The position numbers were made by a program, and so were the translations under genes. From NCBI RefSeq assembly GCF_958295425.1, contig NC_081141.1:12821500-12885499 (forward strand): a stretch of 64,000 nt of DNA, in the 5' to 3' direction. This stretch comes from Solea solea (Eukaryota > Chordata > Actinopteri > Pleuronectiformes > Soleidae). A model generated the notes under the pieces. That model did no database searches, was not told the DNA's origin, and saw nothing but the letters and a program-made list of their open reading frames with translations. Shown here in pieces: positions 24,073 to 37,018 of this stretch. Numbering within the stretch: the stretch's first letter is position 1; each line of letters begins with the position of its first letter.

Positions 24073-24235
24073 GTATGTATGATAAAAGGCACTATTGATT
24101 TCTTGCTCCTTTCCTATGGTCTTCTTTTCCCATTTTTATCTGGACCTCACTTGATGTAGTAGTTCCTATAGTCATTGTATTTTTCTTTTCCCTTCCCACT
24201 TGTTAACCTTTTTTTGTTCTAATTTTACGGAACCT

Positions 24236-24253
24236 GGGGGGGGGGGGGGGGGG
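24236..24253 (+). repeat. 18-base poly-G run
   Basis: Eighteen consecutive G bases start 164 bp downstream of the giant exon's donor. A run of this kind can form a G-quadruplex in RNA or DNA and is also prone to sequencing error, so its exact length is uncertain. Confidence 0.9.
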
Positions 24254-24275
24254 TGACGTGTCGGCGGAAAAAAAT

Positions 24276-24545
24276 CACATTAATAACGTATGGGAACTAG
24301 ATGCTTAACTCATGGCCACCCATTAATAACGCATGTTACTGTTATTGTTATTCTTTCTTATATGTTATTGTTATTAAATGTATTGTTAGTGTGTTGTACA
24401 GGAGGCTAATAAAGTGTGTAGCAATTTTATTGACACTATACTCTATTATGTTAAGGATATTGTACATTGCCTTTGTTGGTGTAGCAAATGGAAGACAGCC
24501 TATGCGCCTACCTCACATGCGTTATTAATGTGGGTTAGTATGTAT
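24276..24545. repeat. Inverted repeat, possible MITE
   Basis: The 16-mer cattaataacgcatgt (24321-24336) recurs as its exact reverse complement at 24515-24530. A close third copy (cattaataacgtatgg) lies at 24278. The roughly 200-bp spacing suggests a small foldback element, but I see no convincing target duplication. Confidence 0.5.
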
Positions 24546-25726
24546 CTTGTTCCCACATGTTATTTTCCCCCACAGATGTCCCCTCCCATAACATTTAGTT
24601 AAAAGATACTAATTTCATGTTTAGCTTAAAAAAAAAAAAGGAAAATAAAATGTCACAACATGAGTTTGATGATCACAGCCATAGGCAAACCAGCTCACAT
24701 CAACCTGGAGATAGGGCTACATTCAGTACCTAAGTAATAGCTTCCCTGACTAATGAAAGTGCAATGAACGAACAGACCAATAGTGTTTATTTATTAGCTT
24801 TTCACTTGTGAGGCGTGTGTATAACTCCCCCCCGTTCTCTGAATAATTCTCCAAGCCTCAGCCAATTTGTTTAATATAAATCACCCTGATAGATTTATGA
24901 TAGTGTGGCATTGCACACCATTGAGGCAAGATGGACACTGGAATAAAAGGAACAGTGAGAAGTAATTGGGCCTACACCCATGACAACGTAAATCATGTCA
25001 GTGTAAGCTCAGCGCCACTTTCCTCGTTAGCAGTCTCGATCACCCAGTAGCCATATTCTACTCTACTATCCTGTCAGCCACTCATGATTTCAGGCAGATT
25101 AGGTATATCCCCACTGTAACCGAGTTTAAACCTTAAGTTCCAATGGTATTTAAAGGCTGAAGAATTTTAAATAATGTAATTGTATGGTTACATTTTTATA
25201 AATATAAATATAATACATTAATAGCTTATACACTGTATTTAAACGCCATTAGAAGGTGATTTAAGCTTTTTTTCTTGAATTAGTGTCAATACTTTATACC
25301 CATATTTGACACCACCTTAAACTTGCATGTTGACCAAACATGTCTAAGAATGATATCAGAATGAATATGTTTTATTCAACTTACCGTAATAGATTTAGTT
25401 CCCCTTTTTTTGTCAACATCTCTTTTGACACTGATGATAAGTTCCCTTCAACCCTTAGATTTATACCCTGATTGTATTTTAGAGATGAATTGAGGTTTCA
25501 TTCCAAAAGTGATTTTAAGTTCTCCCTTTTTCTAAATCACAGTAAAGAGAATGCACTATGTTGTGCACACATTTTTTTTATATTATTTGAAATAGAAACA
25601 TGAACAAGAATGACTACTTTCCTAAATCATGAATTTTGGAATAAAATCTTGGATTCATCATTAGGTAATAGGTTATTTCATGCATTCCTTTTTTAAATTC
25701 ATTCTAACAATCTCTTTCTCCCACAG

Positions 25727-26029
25727 CCCACCTGACAGCAGTCGGTTTGATTCGTCAGGCAACCTAAGCCCGGTCAGCTCCCAGCTCAGCTCTGAACTGG
25801 AGGAGCGCCAAGATCTAGAGTCGTGCCACCACAGTGGACGTCATCCCCCTCTCCACAGCCAGCCATCTACATGGGATGAGGAAGAAGAAGAGGTGGAGGT
25901 GGAAGAGGTTGAGAAAGAGCTGCATTCCCTACCAGAGCCTGGTTCAAACAAACATTTGAAGGACTCTACAGTCATCCTGTCCAAACCATTCCTTAACAAC
26001 CATGATAACAAGACTCAGATGAAAATCTG
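25727..26029 (+). CDS. unc13b: Unc13b exon, Ser-rich/acidic linker
   Basis: Acceptor ctttctcccacag, donor gtatgt. One completing base is followed by 100 codons and two bases. It starts PPDSSRFDSSGNLSPVSSQL, matching the Munc13-1 motif [21 protein letters not shown], and then has an acidic run (DEEEEEVEVEEVEKE) as in the Munc13-1 acidic linker. When the giant exon is skipped, the junction codon becomes AGC (Ser), which reproduces the Ser before Pro in Munc13-1. When it is included, the codon is CAC (His). Confidence 0.92.
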
Positions 26030-26284
26030 GTATGTGTTTTCCAATTATCACACTAGTTACAGTTAGCGAGTGGGAAGACTGTGAATTATTACATGTTGCA
26101 TGATAAATCCCTACTAAATTTGTGGGAAGCTTGCAGTGAAGTTGATTGGATAAAAGAAGATACTGTATGTGAACCTGTCCTTTGATGGCAAGATTCAGGG
26201 GATTTATTTCATTTTGACATCAATTCTCATTGGCCTTTAAACATTTTCCCTTTGAACCAAGTGTTACCTTTGCTTGTTTGTCAG

Positions 26285-26372
26285 TTTCTTTGAAGATGGT
26301 CCTCCACCTTGTTCCCCATCCAAAGTTCGCTGGCTAAAAGCATACAACAAAGTGAGAGTACAGCTCCTTGAG
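26285..26372 (+). CDS. unc13b: Unc13b exon, calmodulin-binding helix
   Basis: Acceptor tttgtcag, donor gtagga. One completing base plus 29 codons to phase 0. The peptide SPSKVRWLKAYNKVRVQLLE matches the Munc13-1/ubMunc13-2 amphipathic calmodulin-binding helix (AKANWLRAFNKVRMQLQE), including the anchoring Trp and the basic and hydrophobic spacing. In the family this site lets calcium-calmodulin potentiate priming during sustained activity. It is present only in the C2A-containing form; the b form starts downstream. A TC/CA microsatellite begins about 20 bp after the donor. Confidence 0.93.
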
Positions 26373-26396
26373 GTAGGAAGAGACACTTTTTTCCCT

Positions 26397-26452
26397 CTCT
26401 GGCTCTCTGGCTCGCTCTCTCTCTCTCCCTCTCTCACTCTCTCACGCACACA

Positions 26453-26486
<34 letters not shown>
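26397..26486. repeat. Compound (TC)n-(CA)n microsatellite
   Basis: CT-rich repeats run directly into CA repeats. The array begins about 20 bp after the donor of the calmodulin-binding exon, close enough that length changes could affect splicing. Confidence 0.9.
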
Positions 26487-26489
<3 letters not shown>

Positions 26490-27555
26490 TATAGTCCAGT
26501 CTACACTCTCAAGAAAATGCATTCATATTACTAAAATCTCATACATTGATTTCTGACATACAGGCACATTAACATTGCCAAATCTCTCTCTCTGTGTATG
26601 TTTCGCTCTGTCTCTATCTATCTCTCACTCTGCTCTTTTATGTGATGATACTTTATCTTCCTCATTTCCCCTTGGGTTGGTTGAGTTTCCAGGCAGGCCA
26701 CAGCAATTTGTACCAATTTTGTGCTACTTAAGAATTTCTACTTTGAACTGGAGAAAAAAAACAACTTTGGCTTGTGTTCATTCAGATCTGCCTATCACTC
26801 TGCTGCTACACAAGGTTTGTAGGACCAAGATATGCACTGTGAGTGAGCTAAATTGACAGCTTGCTTTATATAGTTTATGGTTGATTGTGGTGTTGGAGTT
26901 CCATGTATCTATTAATTTAACAATATTTTTGGCTTATCTGATTTTCTATTTTCTTTGTCATTGTGTGAACCAACTAGCTTAGCTTTGTGTGTGTCCACCA
27001 TGAAGAACATTTTTGGATTAATTCTATTGCTTTCCACCTCAAATTATGTCATTTTAATAGACCCCAAGAGGTGTGATGTCGGCTTAGTCAGTTTTGGTTG
27101 TGCACATGATAAAAACACTGGATTATGAAAACATTAAAACTCTGGATTTAAAAAAAAAATCAGCACATGGAAATACAACAATGGAAAATATAGTGGTAAT
27201 TTGAGTATTTAAAAATCTTTATTAGGAATTCCCTCTTGAGATGTGCTTTGAGGGTTAGGGTTAATTTGTGCATCCATTTGCACTTGATGACTGACAAAAT
27301 AGCATTGTGTCTGTGGGTAGAAAATAAGAGGGCTCATTATATTGAAGTGCCTTGGATTGTATTGAATCAGAATTAAACAGGGATTTGTAACACTGGTCTT
27401 CTTCAAATTAATAAGCCTATACTGTATGTGTGGGCAAATGGTAATTCAAATGTTGGTATTTGTACTTGAAATCTACTTCAAATACTGATTGAGAAAAGAA
27501 AAGAACAGAAGAAACTAGGAGATAAAACTGAACATGAATCTAGGCAATCTCATGT

Positions 27556-27840
27556 GGTGACGGTAGCACTATGGTAGAGTGAGTTGTCTTTCAACTTGAA
27601 GGTTGTGGGTTTGATTCCTGACTCTGCTAGACTACATGTCAATATGTCCTTGGGCAACACACTTAACCCCATGCTGCTCCTGACAGCTGTGCCGGCAGCG
27701 TGTGAATGGGTTTGAAAGATACTCATAGCTGTGCTGTATGAAAGTGTGAGTGAATGGGTGAATGGCACAAGTGTAGTGTAAAGCAGCTTTGAGTAGTCAT
27801 CAAGACGACAAAAGTGCTACATAAATAAAGACCATTTACC
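27556..27840 (+). mobile_element. tRNA-derived SINE (teleost type)
   Basis: An A-box-like tggtagagtgagttgtcttt is followed about 30 bp later by a B-box-like gtgggtttgattcctgac, then a body with ccttgggcaacacacttaac and a LINE-like tail ending aagtgctacataaataaaga. This order is typical of fish tRNA-derived SINEs. The copy is diverged and not expected to be active. Confidence 0.75.
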
Positions 27841-28469
27841 TTAAGCTGTTTCGTTGTAATTCAGCCTTGAACAATAAAACCAATGTTACATTCATACCAA
27901 GGCTACATTAGTCAAGAATGATCTTAATCCATCTATTAGAAGCAATCTGCAACAAACAAACTCAAAAACATACTGTATATAAAAACATACTGTATATAAC
28001 AACCATGTCTACATGCAGAGTATTCTGAATTCAAAAGTAAATCACAACATAAACCTGAAGCTTTTAAATTAAATCAGATGTAGGTGTGTTTTCTAACTTC
28101 TCCATTATAGGACCTTTAAACCACAGGGATGGTGTGGATGGTAGGTATATGCAAAGCAGAGTTGTTTTTTCAAATGAAAACTAAATAGTGTGGCTATGGT
28201 GTGATAACTATAAGTCTGATCTCAATAAGTTCCCATTAGTGCATATTTTTACCCAGTCACTCATACCACAGTTAGTTAAGTACACCAAGGATTAACATGT
28301 ACCACCTGTTTGCTTCTCTTGTTTAATTACTTCTGACTATTTATCTCTGATTACCTTTGAACACAGGACCATGTCTTGCTGGTTTCCTTATAGTTCCATA
28401 CCTTTTTTTCCCCCACATTTCAAATTGACAAATACTTACATTTTATTCATAATTATAATTAAAATTCTA

Positions 28470-28545
28470 GTGATGGGTATCACCAATCTGAAGTGTCCTT
28501 GAGCAAGACAAGAAATTTCCCTACAGAGACCAATAAAGTTTTGAA
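28470..28545. repeat. Possible SINE/LINE 3' tail fragment
   Basis: The short stretch around tccttgagcaagacaagaaa and ccaataaagttttgaa resembles the 3' tail of common fish retroelements. The rest of the element is not recognisable. Confidence 0.3.
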
Positions 28546-29217
28546 TTATTTTATGACGCAGCTGCCAAGCACAACTCCCTGTCTGCTTAAAAAATGAACC
28601 TGCTTGGCCGTCTGTCATCAATCAAATCCTTGTGTCTTAACAACTCCAGAGTTGAACATCAGGGCACCACAGACAATGACGCCTCTCTTATGAGACCGAA
28701 TCATAAGTTTTCAAGGTGGTCATGTCAGAAAACTGACATGACAGCGTGAAGAATAGGGCAGGCGATTTTGAAGTAAGTAGTGTTTGACAAAAGTACATGT
28801 TTGACTCTTCCTTTGTATGTTTTCTCTTGTACTTCCTCATTTCACCACCAGGTATATTTTCAGAGTAGTCTGAAGATCTACTCCAATATGAAAAATTCGA
28901 TATGAAGAATAATATGTGTGCTTCCTCCATTTCAAGGAATCAATCCATACAAGGTTACCTGATGTTGTTGGTCTGTTTTAATCTGACAGACACAAAAAGG
29001 TCAACATAGTTGCCCGTATTACTGATGTTTGGAGGAGGATGAAACCACTGGTCAGCATTTATCCCCATAAAGACAAAAATAGCCATATTATCTGCTGAGC
29101 AAGCATTGTATCATGGCAACAGTGTCACATTTCTATGGAAACACAACCCAACATTTATTTGTGATTAAGGTGCTGTCACTGTTGCTGACATTAGGTGTGT
29201 GGCATCCCCTGCAATAT

Positions 29218-29240
29218 ATACTTGTGTATATATGTGTGTG

Positions 29241-29291
<51 letters not shown>

Positions 29292-29472
29292 ATGAATATA
29301 TATTTATACACATATGTATATACATATATATGTTTTTATATACACACACACACATATATACATGTATATATGTGTGTGTGCATATATATGTAAATATATT
29401 TATATATATACATATATGTGTGTATATATATATTCATGTTTATATATATATATATATATACATATGCATATA
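29218..29472. repeat. TA/TG-rich microsatellite block
   Basis: About 250 bp of TA repeats interspersed with CA/TG runs. The open frames here encode only Tyr-Ile repeats and are not genes. Confidence 0.9.
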
Positions 29473-29942
29473 TTCCCCCACTCGCCCACTCTCCTCAAAG
29501 CTGACGTCCTCTACCAGAGGCCTGGGAGCCTGAGGGTTCTGTGCAGTATCTTAGCTGTTCCTAGGGCCATTTTAAACTAAAACATAACATTTTATTTATG
29601 AGCCGCCGCTTGCAGCAAATAATAAGCTAATGCACAAACTTTGGAGGAAAGAGAAAACTGAATTACCATAGAAATTAATACACAATTAGAATCTCAGTTG
29701 GTTGGATTTACGTCATTAGTTTTCTTTCAATGCAGTTTGTCTGAAGAAAGGTTCTGTTTCATAGAACATGCATGAGTTAAAACAGAGGAGGCAAAAAATT
29801 ACACCTGACCTGAAAAATAGGAGGTGAACTGTCTCTTCTCCTCCTCCTCAGGAGCAGGGAAAAGAAGGGAAGGAGAACAGAGGCATCACAATACACAACA
29901 ATTATCACTGTCATCTCTGTACCTAAATCAATGTGTAGATTG

Positions 29943-29943
<1 letters not shown>

Positions 29944-29979
<36 letters not shown>

Positions 29980-29980
29980 G
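29944..29980. repeat. (TTTC)n microsatellite
   Basis: About nine uninterrupted TTTC units. Confidence 0.92.
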
Positions 29981-31975
29981 GTTGCTTTCTATAAACTGAC
30001 AGGCATAGTTTATGTATCTGTTGTCATATACCTATAACCGCTGCACAGAACTAACACTAACGCAAGAAAGTAAAAACGTTACATCAGTTAATGCAGTGTT
30101 TGCAGAAGTGGTGCACATTAATGATATAAAATGAGTCGAGTTGATTTTACTATTGTCTTCCAGTCATTGGGAGATCTTTGAGTTTTTATGTGATCATATT
30201 ATGTGACAAGAGGGAGAGCCACTCTCTTTTAACAATATTGAGCAGACCCTTTGTTTCATGTGAAATAATCAGAGGACATTAGAGTGAAGAGGAGTCAGCT
30301 CTGAATTTGTAGAGTGCAGTCATCTGTCAAAAGATTGAGCCAGTGATTGATTGATAACTTTGATGGTTTTTTTTGTTCACAGTTAATGCAATTAGATTGA
30401 ACGTATGTAGATGTTTTGGAATTGTATAAATTGCAACATAAAGCCGCTGAAATGAAAGATTCCTGATAAGTAATTTGCTTTTTGAGGCCAGTTGCCACAA
30501 CAACCCTCTCTCTAAAATATCTGTGCACTTCATGAGCCTTTGTCAACTGACATTTAGGAATATTTAACAATGGAGGAAAACTATTCATGTTTTTAACGTT
30601 TTTATCCTTTTTAACTTGCATGCACAGTTTAAGACAAATGGTCTCATGTCACAGCAGTTTGGAGGGTAAGATAACCGTGATGGGGTCAGGGAAAACTCTT
30701 CTTGTATGTTTTGGTTGCTTTTTTACATACTGTGTGAGGACCGAAGATGAAATCGGTGTCACAGGCACAGAGTGTGATCGGGTTGGGCCCTGAACTGTAT
30801 TGCTGAAATGGAGTGAAATTGAAATTATCAGTTCAGTTTCATTTATATAAAACTAAACTTAGATTTTTCTATCACGCACAATTCAATTGTTGGTGAAGTT
30901 TCTTGCCAAGGTATGAATACAATAGAGTAGCTTCCGGTAAGAAGACCACCTGCTTTATCTACTGATCTACAGCTGTATGGTAAAGTTTAAGTTAGACACA
31001 GCAGATGCCTCAAAAACTATTGTTACTATATTTTTATGGTTTACTTAAAGAGCTCTTTGGTTATAAAGTTGTAGTAGCTGCTACATGTTGACTCTTTTAG
31101 GGATAAACTACAGACCCAGTTCTCAAAAAGTCAAATGAATGTAATTGTCACTTGTCCTGTACGCCATTATTATGACAGAAACCTTTAGCAACAGCAAAAC
31201 AGGTTTTATGTGTGCATGTGTGATGCTGCGAATTAATCACACTGTAATTCATCCTTCTGAGAGAGCATCTTGTTTTAACTCATGGGGGCATTAAATGACT
31301 TGCGTTTACAGATATATTGGAGGACAAAGTTTTGAAGGCACTGATATATGAGTTTGTCCTATACGAAAATGACCATACACTATAATTTGGAATGACAAAC
31401 AACTTCCAGGATTCAGGTTTTAGTTTGAGGGAGTCATTGTGTACATGGGCAATTCATCCTGTGTCCTTGGAAATACTTCACAGTGTCAGACACACACACA
31501 CACACACATTCACATTCATATTCACATGGCAAACCAATGAAAGGCTCTAAGAGATGAGATTGCTGCACGGTGCACCACCAGAGGACAGGCGGGGCAGCCA
31601 GAGAGGATTGTGGGAAGGGAAATGAGGAGAGCAGAGGGAGGATGTGAAGAGGAGGAGATGCACTGACTCACAACAGTCCATAACTCCTTAAGGGTTTGTT
31701 ATTGTCACAATACAGGCATGTTTTCAAAAGGAGATTCAGAACCCTAGAACTGAAGTTTTACAGCACACAAATATTGTGACACTGAATTCTCAAAGCAACC
31801 CGTCACTCTGGCCGCCACAGCAGGACTCATTATATTGGATTAAAAAATAAATTAAATTAGTAATGTTGGTAGAAATACAAATCATCTGCAGGACTGATAT
31901 GACACTGGGTGCGGATCAGTCATTATGGACGATGAGAGGCTCAAATTGTCATGCTCAAGTCATGCCAGAATTTGG

Positions 31976-32060
31976 CAGGGGTGTCAAACGTACGGCCCAC
32001 AGACCAGAACCGACCTATCAAGAGGGTCCACTACGTCCCGCAGTATGAATTGGTTAAAAT
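31976..32060. mobile_element. hAT-like terminus fragment
   Basis: Begins caggggtgtcaaacgtacgg and continues with ggcccacagaccagaaccga, a diverged form of a common vertebrate hAT-type terminus. The opposite end was not found, so the copy looks truncated or too decayed to delimit. Confidence 0.5.
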
Positions 32061-32233
32061 TGTATAAGTGAGTGCTCATTGTTACTATTACACAGCAAAA
32101 GTTCAGTGACATTTTTTTTTTATTAGTGTATGGCAGAAAGCAAATACTGATACTGACATAATGTCATACAATAAATATGGAAAACTGAACTACATGGTTG
32201 CATAACAGTTGGTTGGTTGTCATCACTGGGATG

Positions 32234-32400
32234 CAGAGCTAGAGTTCAGTAGGGTGACAGCTGCAGGAAAGAAGCTTCCTCTGAACCTGCTGGTTCGGGT
32301 GTGGAGATACCTGTAACTCCTATCGGAAGGGAGTGGGGTGAAAAGTCTGTGGTTGGGGGCACTGCATTCGTTGTCTGCCTCAGCTTGACGGCGCCTTGTC
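32234..32400. repeat. Possible dispersed fish repeat
   Basis: The segment with gaaagaagcttcctctgaac and ctgctggttcgggtgtgg resembles a repeated non-coding block I associate with fish genomes. The family is not assigned. Confidence 0.35.
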
Positions 32401-35400
32401 TCACAGTGCTGTGTGAGTGGGAGGGGGAGTGGCTACAGTAGAGCGGCGAAAGCCAATGTGTGCTTCTTTTAACGATATATTTAACGATATACTTTGTATA
32501 ACTTATCCAAACAACGTCAAACTTGGCACTGCGCTTACTTATGCCCATGACAAGACACCTGTCAGAGAGAGACATGCGATTAACACACACAGAGACACAC
32601 ACAGACAGACAGAGGTTCTTGGAATTTATGGCCAGCTCTGCATTGATGGACATGTGTTTTTTTATTTCCTTTGTAGTATTTATTTTGACATACACATCTT
32701 CACTGTAACTTCTCGCTCTTGTTTTACTTCCGAACCTCGTGATAATGTGGTTTGCTGGCTAATGTGATTTGGGAAGGGCTATCATTTCATCTACGTTTAA
32801 TCTGGAGCGTTTTCGTTTGTGCGTTTGTCTGTCTGTTGATTTTGCAGGGGAAAATGAATACAAATGAAAAGGATTTAGTATGTGCTATAACCATAATCAT
32901 AACATATTTTCATGCCTTTAATGTCACAACACAACACCTGCTACTGCTGAATCTTTATGACCAAACAAGAAAATGCTCAGAACGTCATCCTTTGCCTCCC
33001 TAATGTTTTGAAACATACCTGCACCATAGTAATTCTTAGAAATTGAATGGCATGCCGGCGCAAGTAAACCTAACCTAGATCTTAACATGAGCGCCCTTGT
33101 TCGGAAATGGTCTTATAGACCCATATGCACACCTCTTTGTTCCCTTCTCCCTTTTTTCACAATTAAATCACCTCTGTGTACCAGCATAGAATACATGTTC
33201 AAAGGAATACCAGCTTTGAGTTGCATTGGGTTTATTCATGTATATCTCATGCTCTTGAGGTAGAATAACAGCAGTTATAAATTAATAAATGAGAGATGGT
33301 GAAATGGGGTGGAGCAGAATGGTAACACATTATCGACATGCAGAGATAATTGATACAGTGTGAATGGACCACCTTCTAGCCGCCTGTCAGGAGGTCCAGC
33401 TGAAGCTGCATAAGAAAGACAGGTGGTGAAGAAATATGGGTTCTGCACAAAACACAGTCTAAATGTCAATATACTGTATATATATATCAGAAAGTGTTTA
33501 AATAATTCTGCAATCAAATATCTGTTGCAGTTCGGAGAAGAAAAGAAATAATTTGCTTCTGTAGGCATATAATACAGAGGGTTTATTAGGCAGTTCATGA
33601 ATATTTTGTGATTGTGATTGCAGTGATCCATAAAAATAGTCACCCAGCACGTCTTGTTGCTTCACTGCTTCCTGATTTACTGAGGCTGCTTATCAATGAC
33701 AAGCTATTATCTCACTCTCTTGGATGAGAAATGTTCAATTTAATTTGAAAACATTAACGTGGGAGGAGTTTTCACTCTGAACCTTTAACCCTGATGGATT
33801 CAACTTGCCTTTTTCTGTATTTATTGAGCTTTGTCTGTGCAACTTTTTATATTAACTTTACTATTCCTCCTTAATGGAAGTTCTTTAGTTGTATTATTGG
33901 TGATTTAACCCCATTAATCATCAGTCAATCAGATTTCTGACAACCACAACTTGACAAACACAAGTTGAAAATGAACCATTCTGCCACCAGATTACCTGTG
34001 CAGAAACAAGCAGGAATGTCTCAGTGTATTGAACTTTGATCAAACACAAATGTATTTAGAATATGCTCTGCATGAGGAAATGAATATAAACAAAAATCTG
34101 GATTAAGAAGTAGAAATAAGCAATTATATAAAAACATATATGGACAAATAATCAGTGATCAGTTTCTTTCTTTAAAGCATCATTAAATGATGGCAAGGCA
34201 GAGGTTTTTATGCCTATCTTCATTTCTCAAGGGCTGTTTAGCTGATCTCATGTGTCAGGTGATTCACTTAGTGCTGTGCTTTAGAGTCAGTGAACGAGGG
34301 CAGAAAGAAGGTGACACTTTTGTGAACAAAGAAGCATGAAACAGGAATTAAGAGGGGAAGAAAGAAAGGATCGGTAAGAAGACAGACAGATGGAAGGATC
34401 GGTTTCTTAGCGATGTTGACTCTATTCAGTATGCTAATGACATGGCCCCTCGGAGGCATCTGAGCCTGAACACTGTAACGTGACATTGGCTGAAATTCAC
34501 CATGGAAATCAGGCTGTGTGTGTGTGCATGCGCATGTGTGTGCATGTGTGTGTGGGTGTGTCTTACAGAAATTGCAGGGGTCCTCATTTACACCCTCTAG
34601 GATGCCAGTGTTTAATCAGATATTTGTCAGTCTCAGGTCCACTGATTTGACTGTTAGCCCTGTGTTAACCACAGTGACTGAACATCTTTATAGTAGTTGA
34701 AAGCACATGCACACACCATATTTCAAAGAATGAACTAATTTTAGTCATTTAATTCATGATTACATTACATATGTTGTGTTTCAATGTTCAGGGTTAAAAT
34801 TCATCCCAGAAAACAACAGCAGCATGCTTTGCCAGCCACGGAGCAGATAATCAGCAATTTCTTTTCTATTTGAAAATGCCATTTGCATGTTCACAGACAG
34901 CACAGCTGCTAGGTGAATGGATTCCTCTCCTGCTAACTACCAGTTGTGTGTATGACATAACTCTAGTCAGAGAGCCTTTACACTGTTTTGAGTCAGAGGA
35001 TGTTGATGTATTGGTGTTAACCTGTAATACTGATTGTTGTACAGAATGTTTGCATTCTGCACAGCTCAGTCAGGATGTGTGTTGACTTCATGCTAGTGTG
35101 TAAGAAAGTCAATTAAACCAGGTACTAAGTCAAGTTAATTCAGGTACAAAGTCATGATTTTTCAATACTCTGTCGTTTGAGCTGCACCAGATTGGTCTAA
35201 TTTGTTGATAGCTTTTTTGTCATCTCATAATCACTTCCCCCAGTACTGTCTCTGTGATGCTTAAGCTCACTTATTTTATTTTGAGCAGGTGTCAATATAA
35301 TTATGTACATTGAGAAATGCTTTGCAATCATATTATTTCTGTAAAAAAAAAATACTCTTCTAACATGATATACTTTATTGTATTGGCAGTAACAACTGAA

Positions 35401-36617
35401 TTTCTTCGATGACCTGCAAATGCAAAGAGAATGCAGTTTACCTTGTCTCGCAAAAACTGTAGAATTGCATTCTCCTAAGGAGTGTATATTATCCTAGGTT
35501 GTGTTTGTTTTTGACATATCATAATAGCACTACTGAGGTGAGAGTGGTGGCATGTACCAAAGATATCTGCCAATCAGCAGACCACAGGTCAAGACCAAAC
35601 ATTATGTCTTTGTGTATCTTTTGCTGTTGAGGATGATGAGGACATCCTAAACTGTTAGGATTCTGTGACCTAAATGGAGAGAATGATGCCACAAGCAGTT
35701 GAATCTGACATATTTAGTAATGAATGAAATTTCATGAAGTTTCAGAAAATGCTTCCTTGAAAGGTGAGAATGCACTTTAGTTATGTGAATGTAATTATTT
35801 AAGAGGTCATTTAGCATAATTTTCAAGTGTTTTTGGCCATTGACCGTTTTGCAAACAAGACATTATAGAGCCATTTCTTCTGTCCACAACAATTAAAATG
35901 AACAATGTACAATATTGTTCCATGGTTTCATAGTAACAGGTTTACTAAATATGTGCCATGAGTGACTGAAATTATCTTTGAGTAAATTCCCAAACATAAG
36001 ACCCTGTTATAGAATGTTGAACCTTTGGTGTAGTAAATTTGCTGATGTTTTGTAGGTGGTGGACTGAAGTGTCAGTGTGAGAAAGCCTATAGCACTTATT
36101 GGACTGAAATAATCACAAAAAAATAACTTGCTAAAGCTCCACATGTTGACTGCTTAGGTTTAATTCCCCTAAGCATAAGGCAAATATTATTTTAATAGTA
36201 TTCAAAGTACAACGAGAAGGAATGAAAACTTTGTCACGATTTGCCTTCTCGTGTCAGAGGAAGAGCTCCTAATTGTATGAAATTCTGGCTTTTTTTAAAA
36301 AAAGAAAAAAAAGTGTGCATTTTATAGTCATTTGAAACAATTTAAGATGACAGGCCTTCATTTAACTGTCTGATACCAGTGTGAAAATGTGTGTTATAAA
36401 ATAATAAATGTTAATGCTTCACTGGCAGTTAAATCTGCTTTCTGCCGGATGTTGTCTTTAATCATGCGTTCCCTTATCTCTCATAAGAGCAGCATCAAAT
36501 AGATTATTAGCACATTGAGCTTTGTCCTTTTGGCTTTTAGCCTTGTCATGGGCCAAAGGCTGTGTAGCCTCCAGCCTTAGCTTTGATGCTCTGTTGCGCT
36601 AATAGCTCATATCTCAT

Positions 36618-36649
36618 ATGGTGATATGAGATATATCTCATATCACCAT
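36618..36649. repeat. Perfect 32-bp palindrome
   Basis: Two exactly complementary 16-base arms (atggtgatatgagata and its reverse complement) with no spacer, preceded by a further partial copy (ctcatatctcatatg). Confidence 0.9.
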
Positions 36650-37018
36650 TATATTATCCAGCATTTTGTGCTATATCTCAGCCAAAACAAAGCCTCCATG
36701 CTTCAAAGATGGCATTTTCACAACAGTAATGAAAGCAGAATATATCACTGTGTCTGTCAAAGTAATTTTATTGGTGGTTAGCCAGTTTTACATCAGAAGA
36801 ACTGGGTTTGCATATAGTTCATATTTTATATTTAGTTTTCACGATAGTGGTACATTAATTTCTGTATGCTAAGTCACATACCCAGTTGGGGTCATCACTG
36901 TTTTGTGTACTCTGGAATCTGTGTGTCTGTTGGCTACATGTTTGTTGTTTTACTTAAGTTTTGAAGATGGTTCTCTTTCATAGCATTTGTTTTGATCATG
37001 TCCCACTTTGTTGAATGC

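Larger units (their letters stand above)
24073..25726 (+). other. unc13b: unc13b intron after the giant exon
   Basis: Intron with an 18-base G run at 24236-24253, followed by three related arms of an inverted repeat (24278-24293, 24321-24336 and, inverted, 24515-24530). Beyond about 24650 only AT-rich sequence is visible. Confidence 0.65.

Noticed and set aside
8738..24082. The 5,114-codon open frame as a stand-alone intronless gene starting at ATG 8738
   Set aside because: The frame continues upstream of the ATG to a good acceptor, its phase matches the exons on both sides, and a gtatgt donor lies just before the TGA. An unc13b exon explains all of this; a retrogene or nested gene does not.
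29195..29580. Tyr-Ile-rich open frames at 29.2-29.6 kb
   Set aside because: They are translations of TA/TG microsatellite DNA, open in several frames.
29944..29980. Regular short repeats considered as a CRISPR array
   Set aside because: They are pure TTTC units without spacers, and the genome is eukaryotic.
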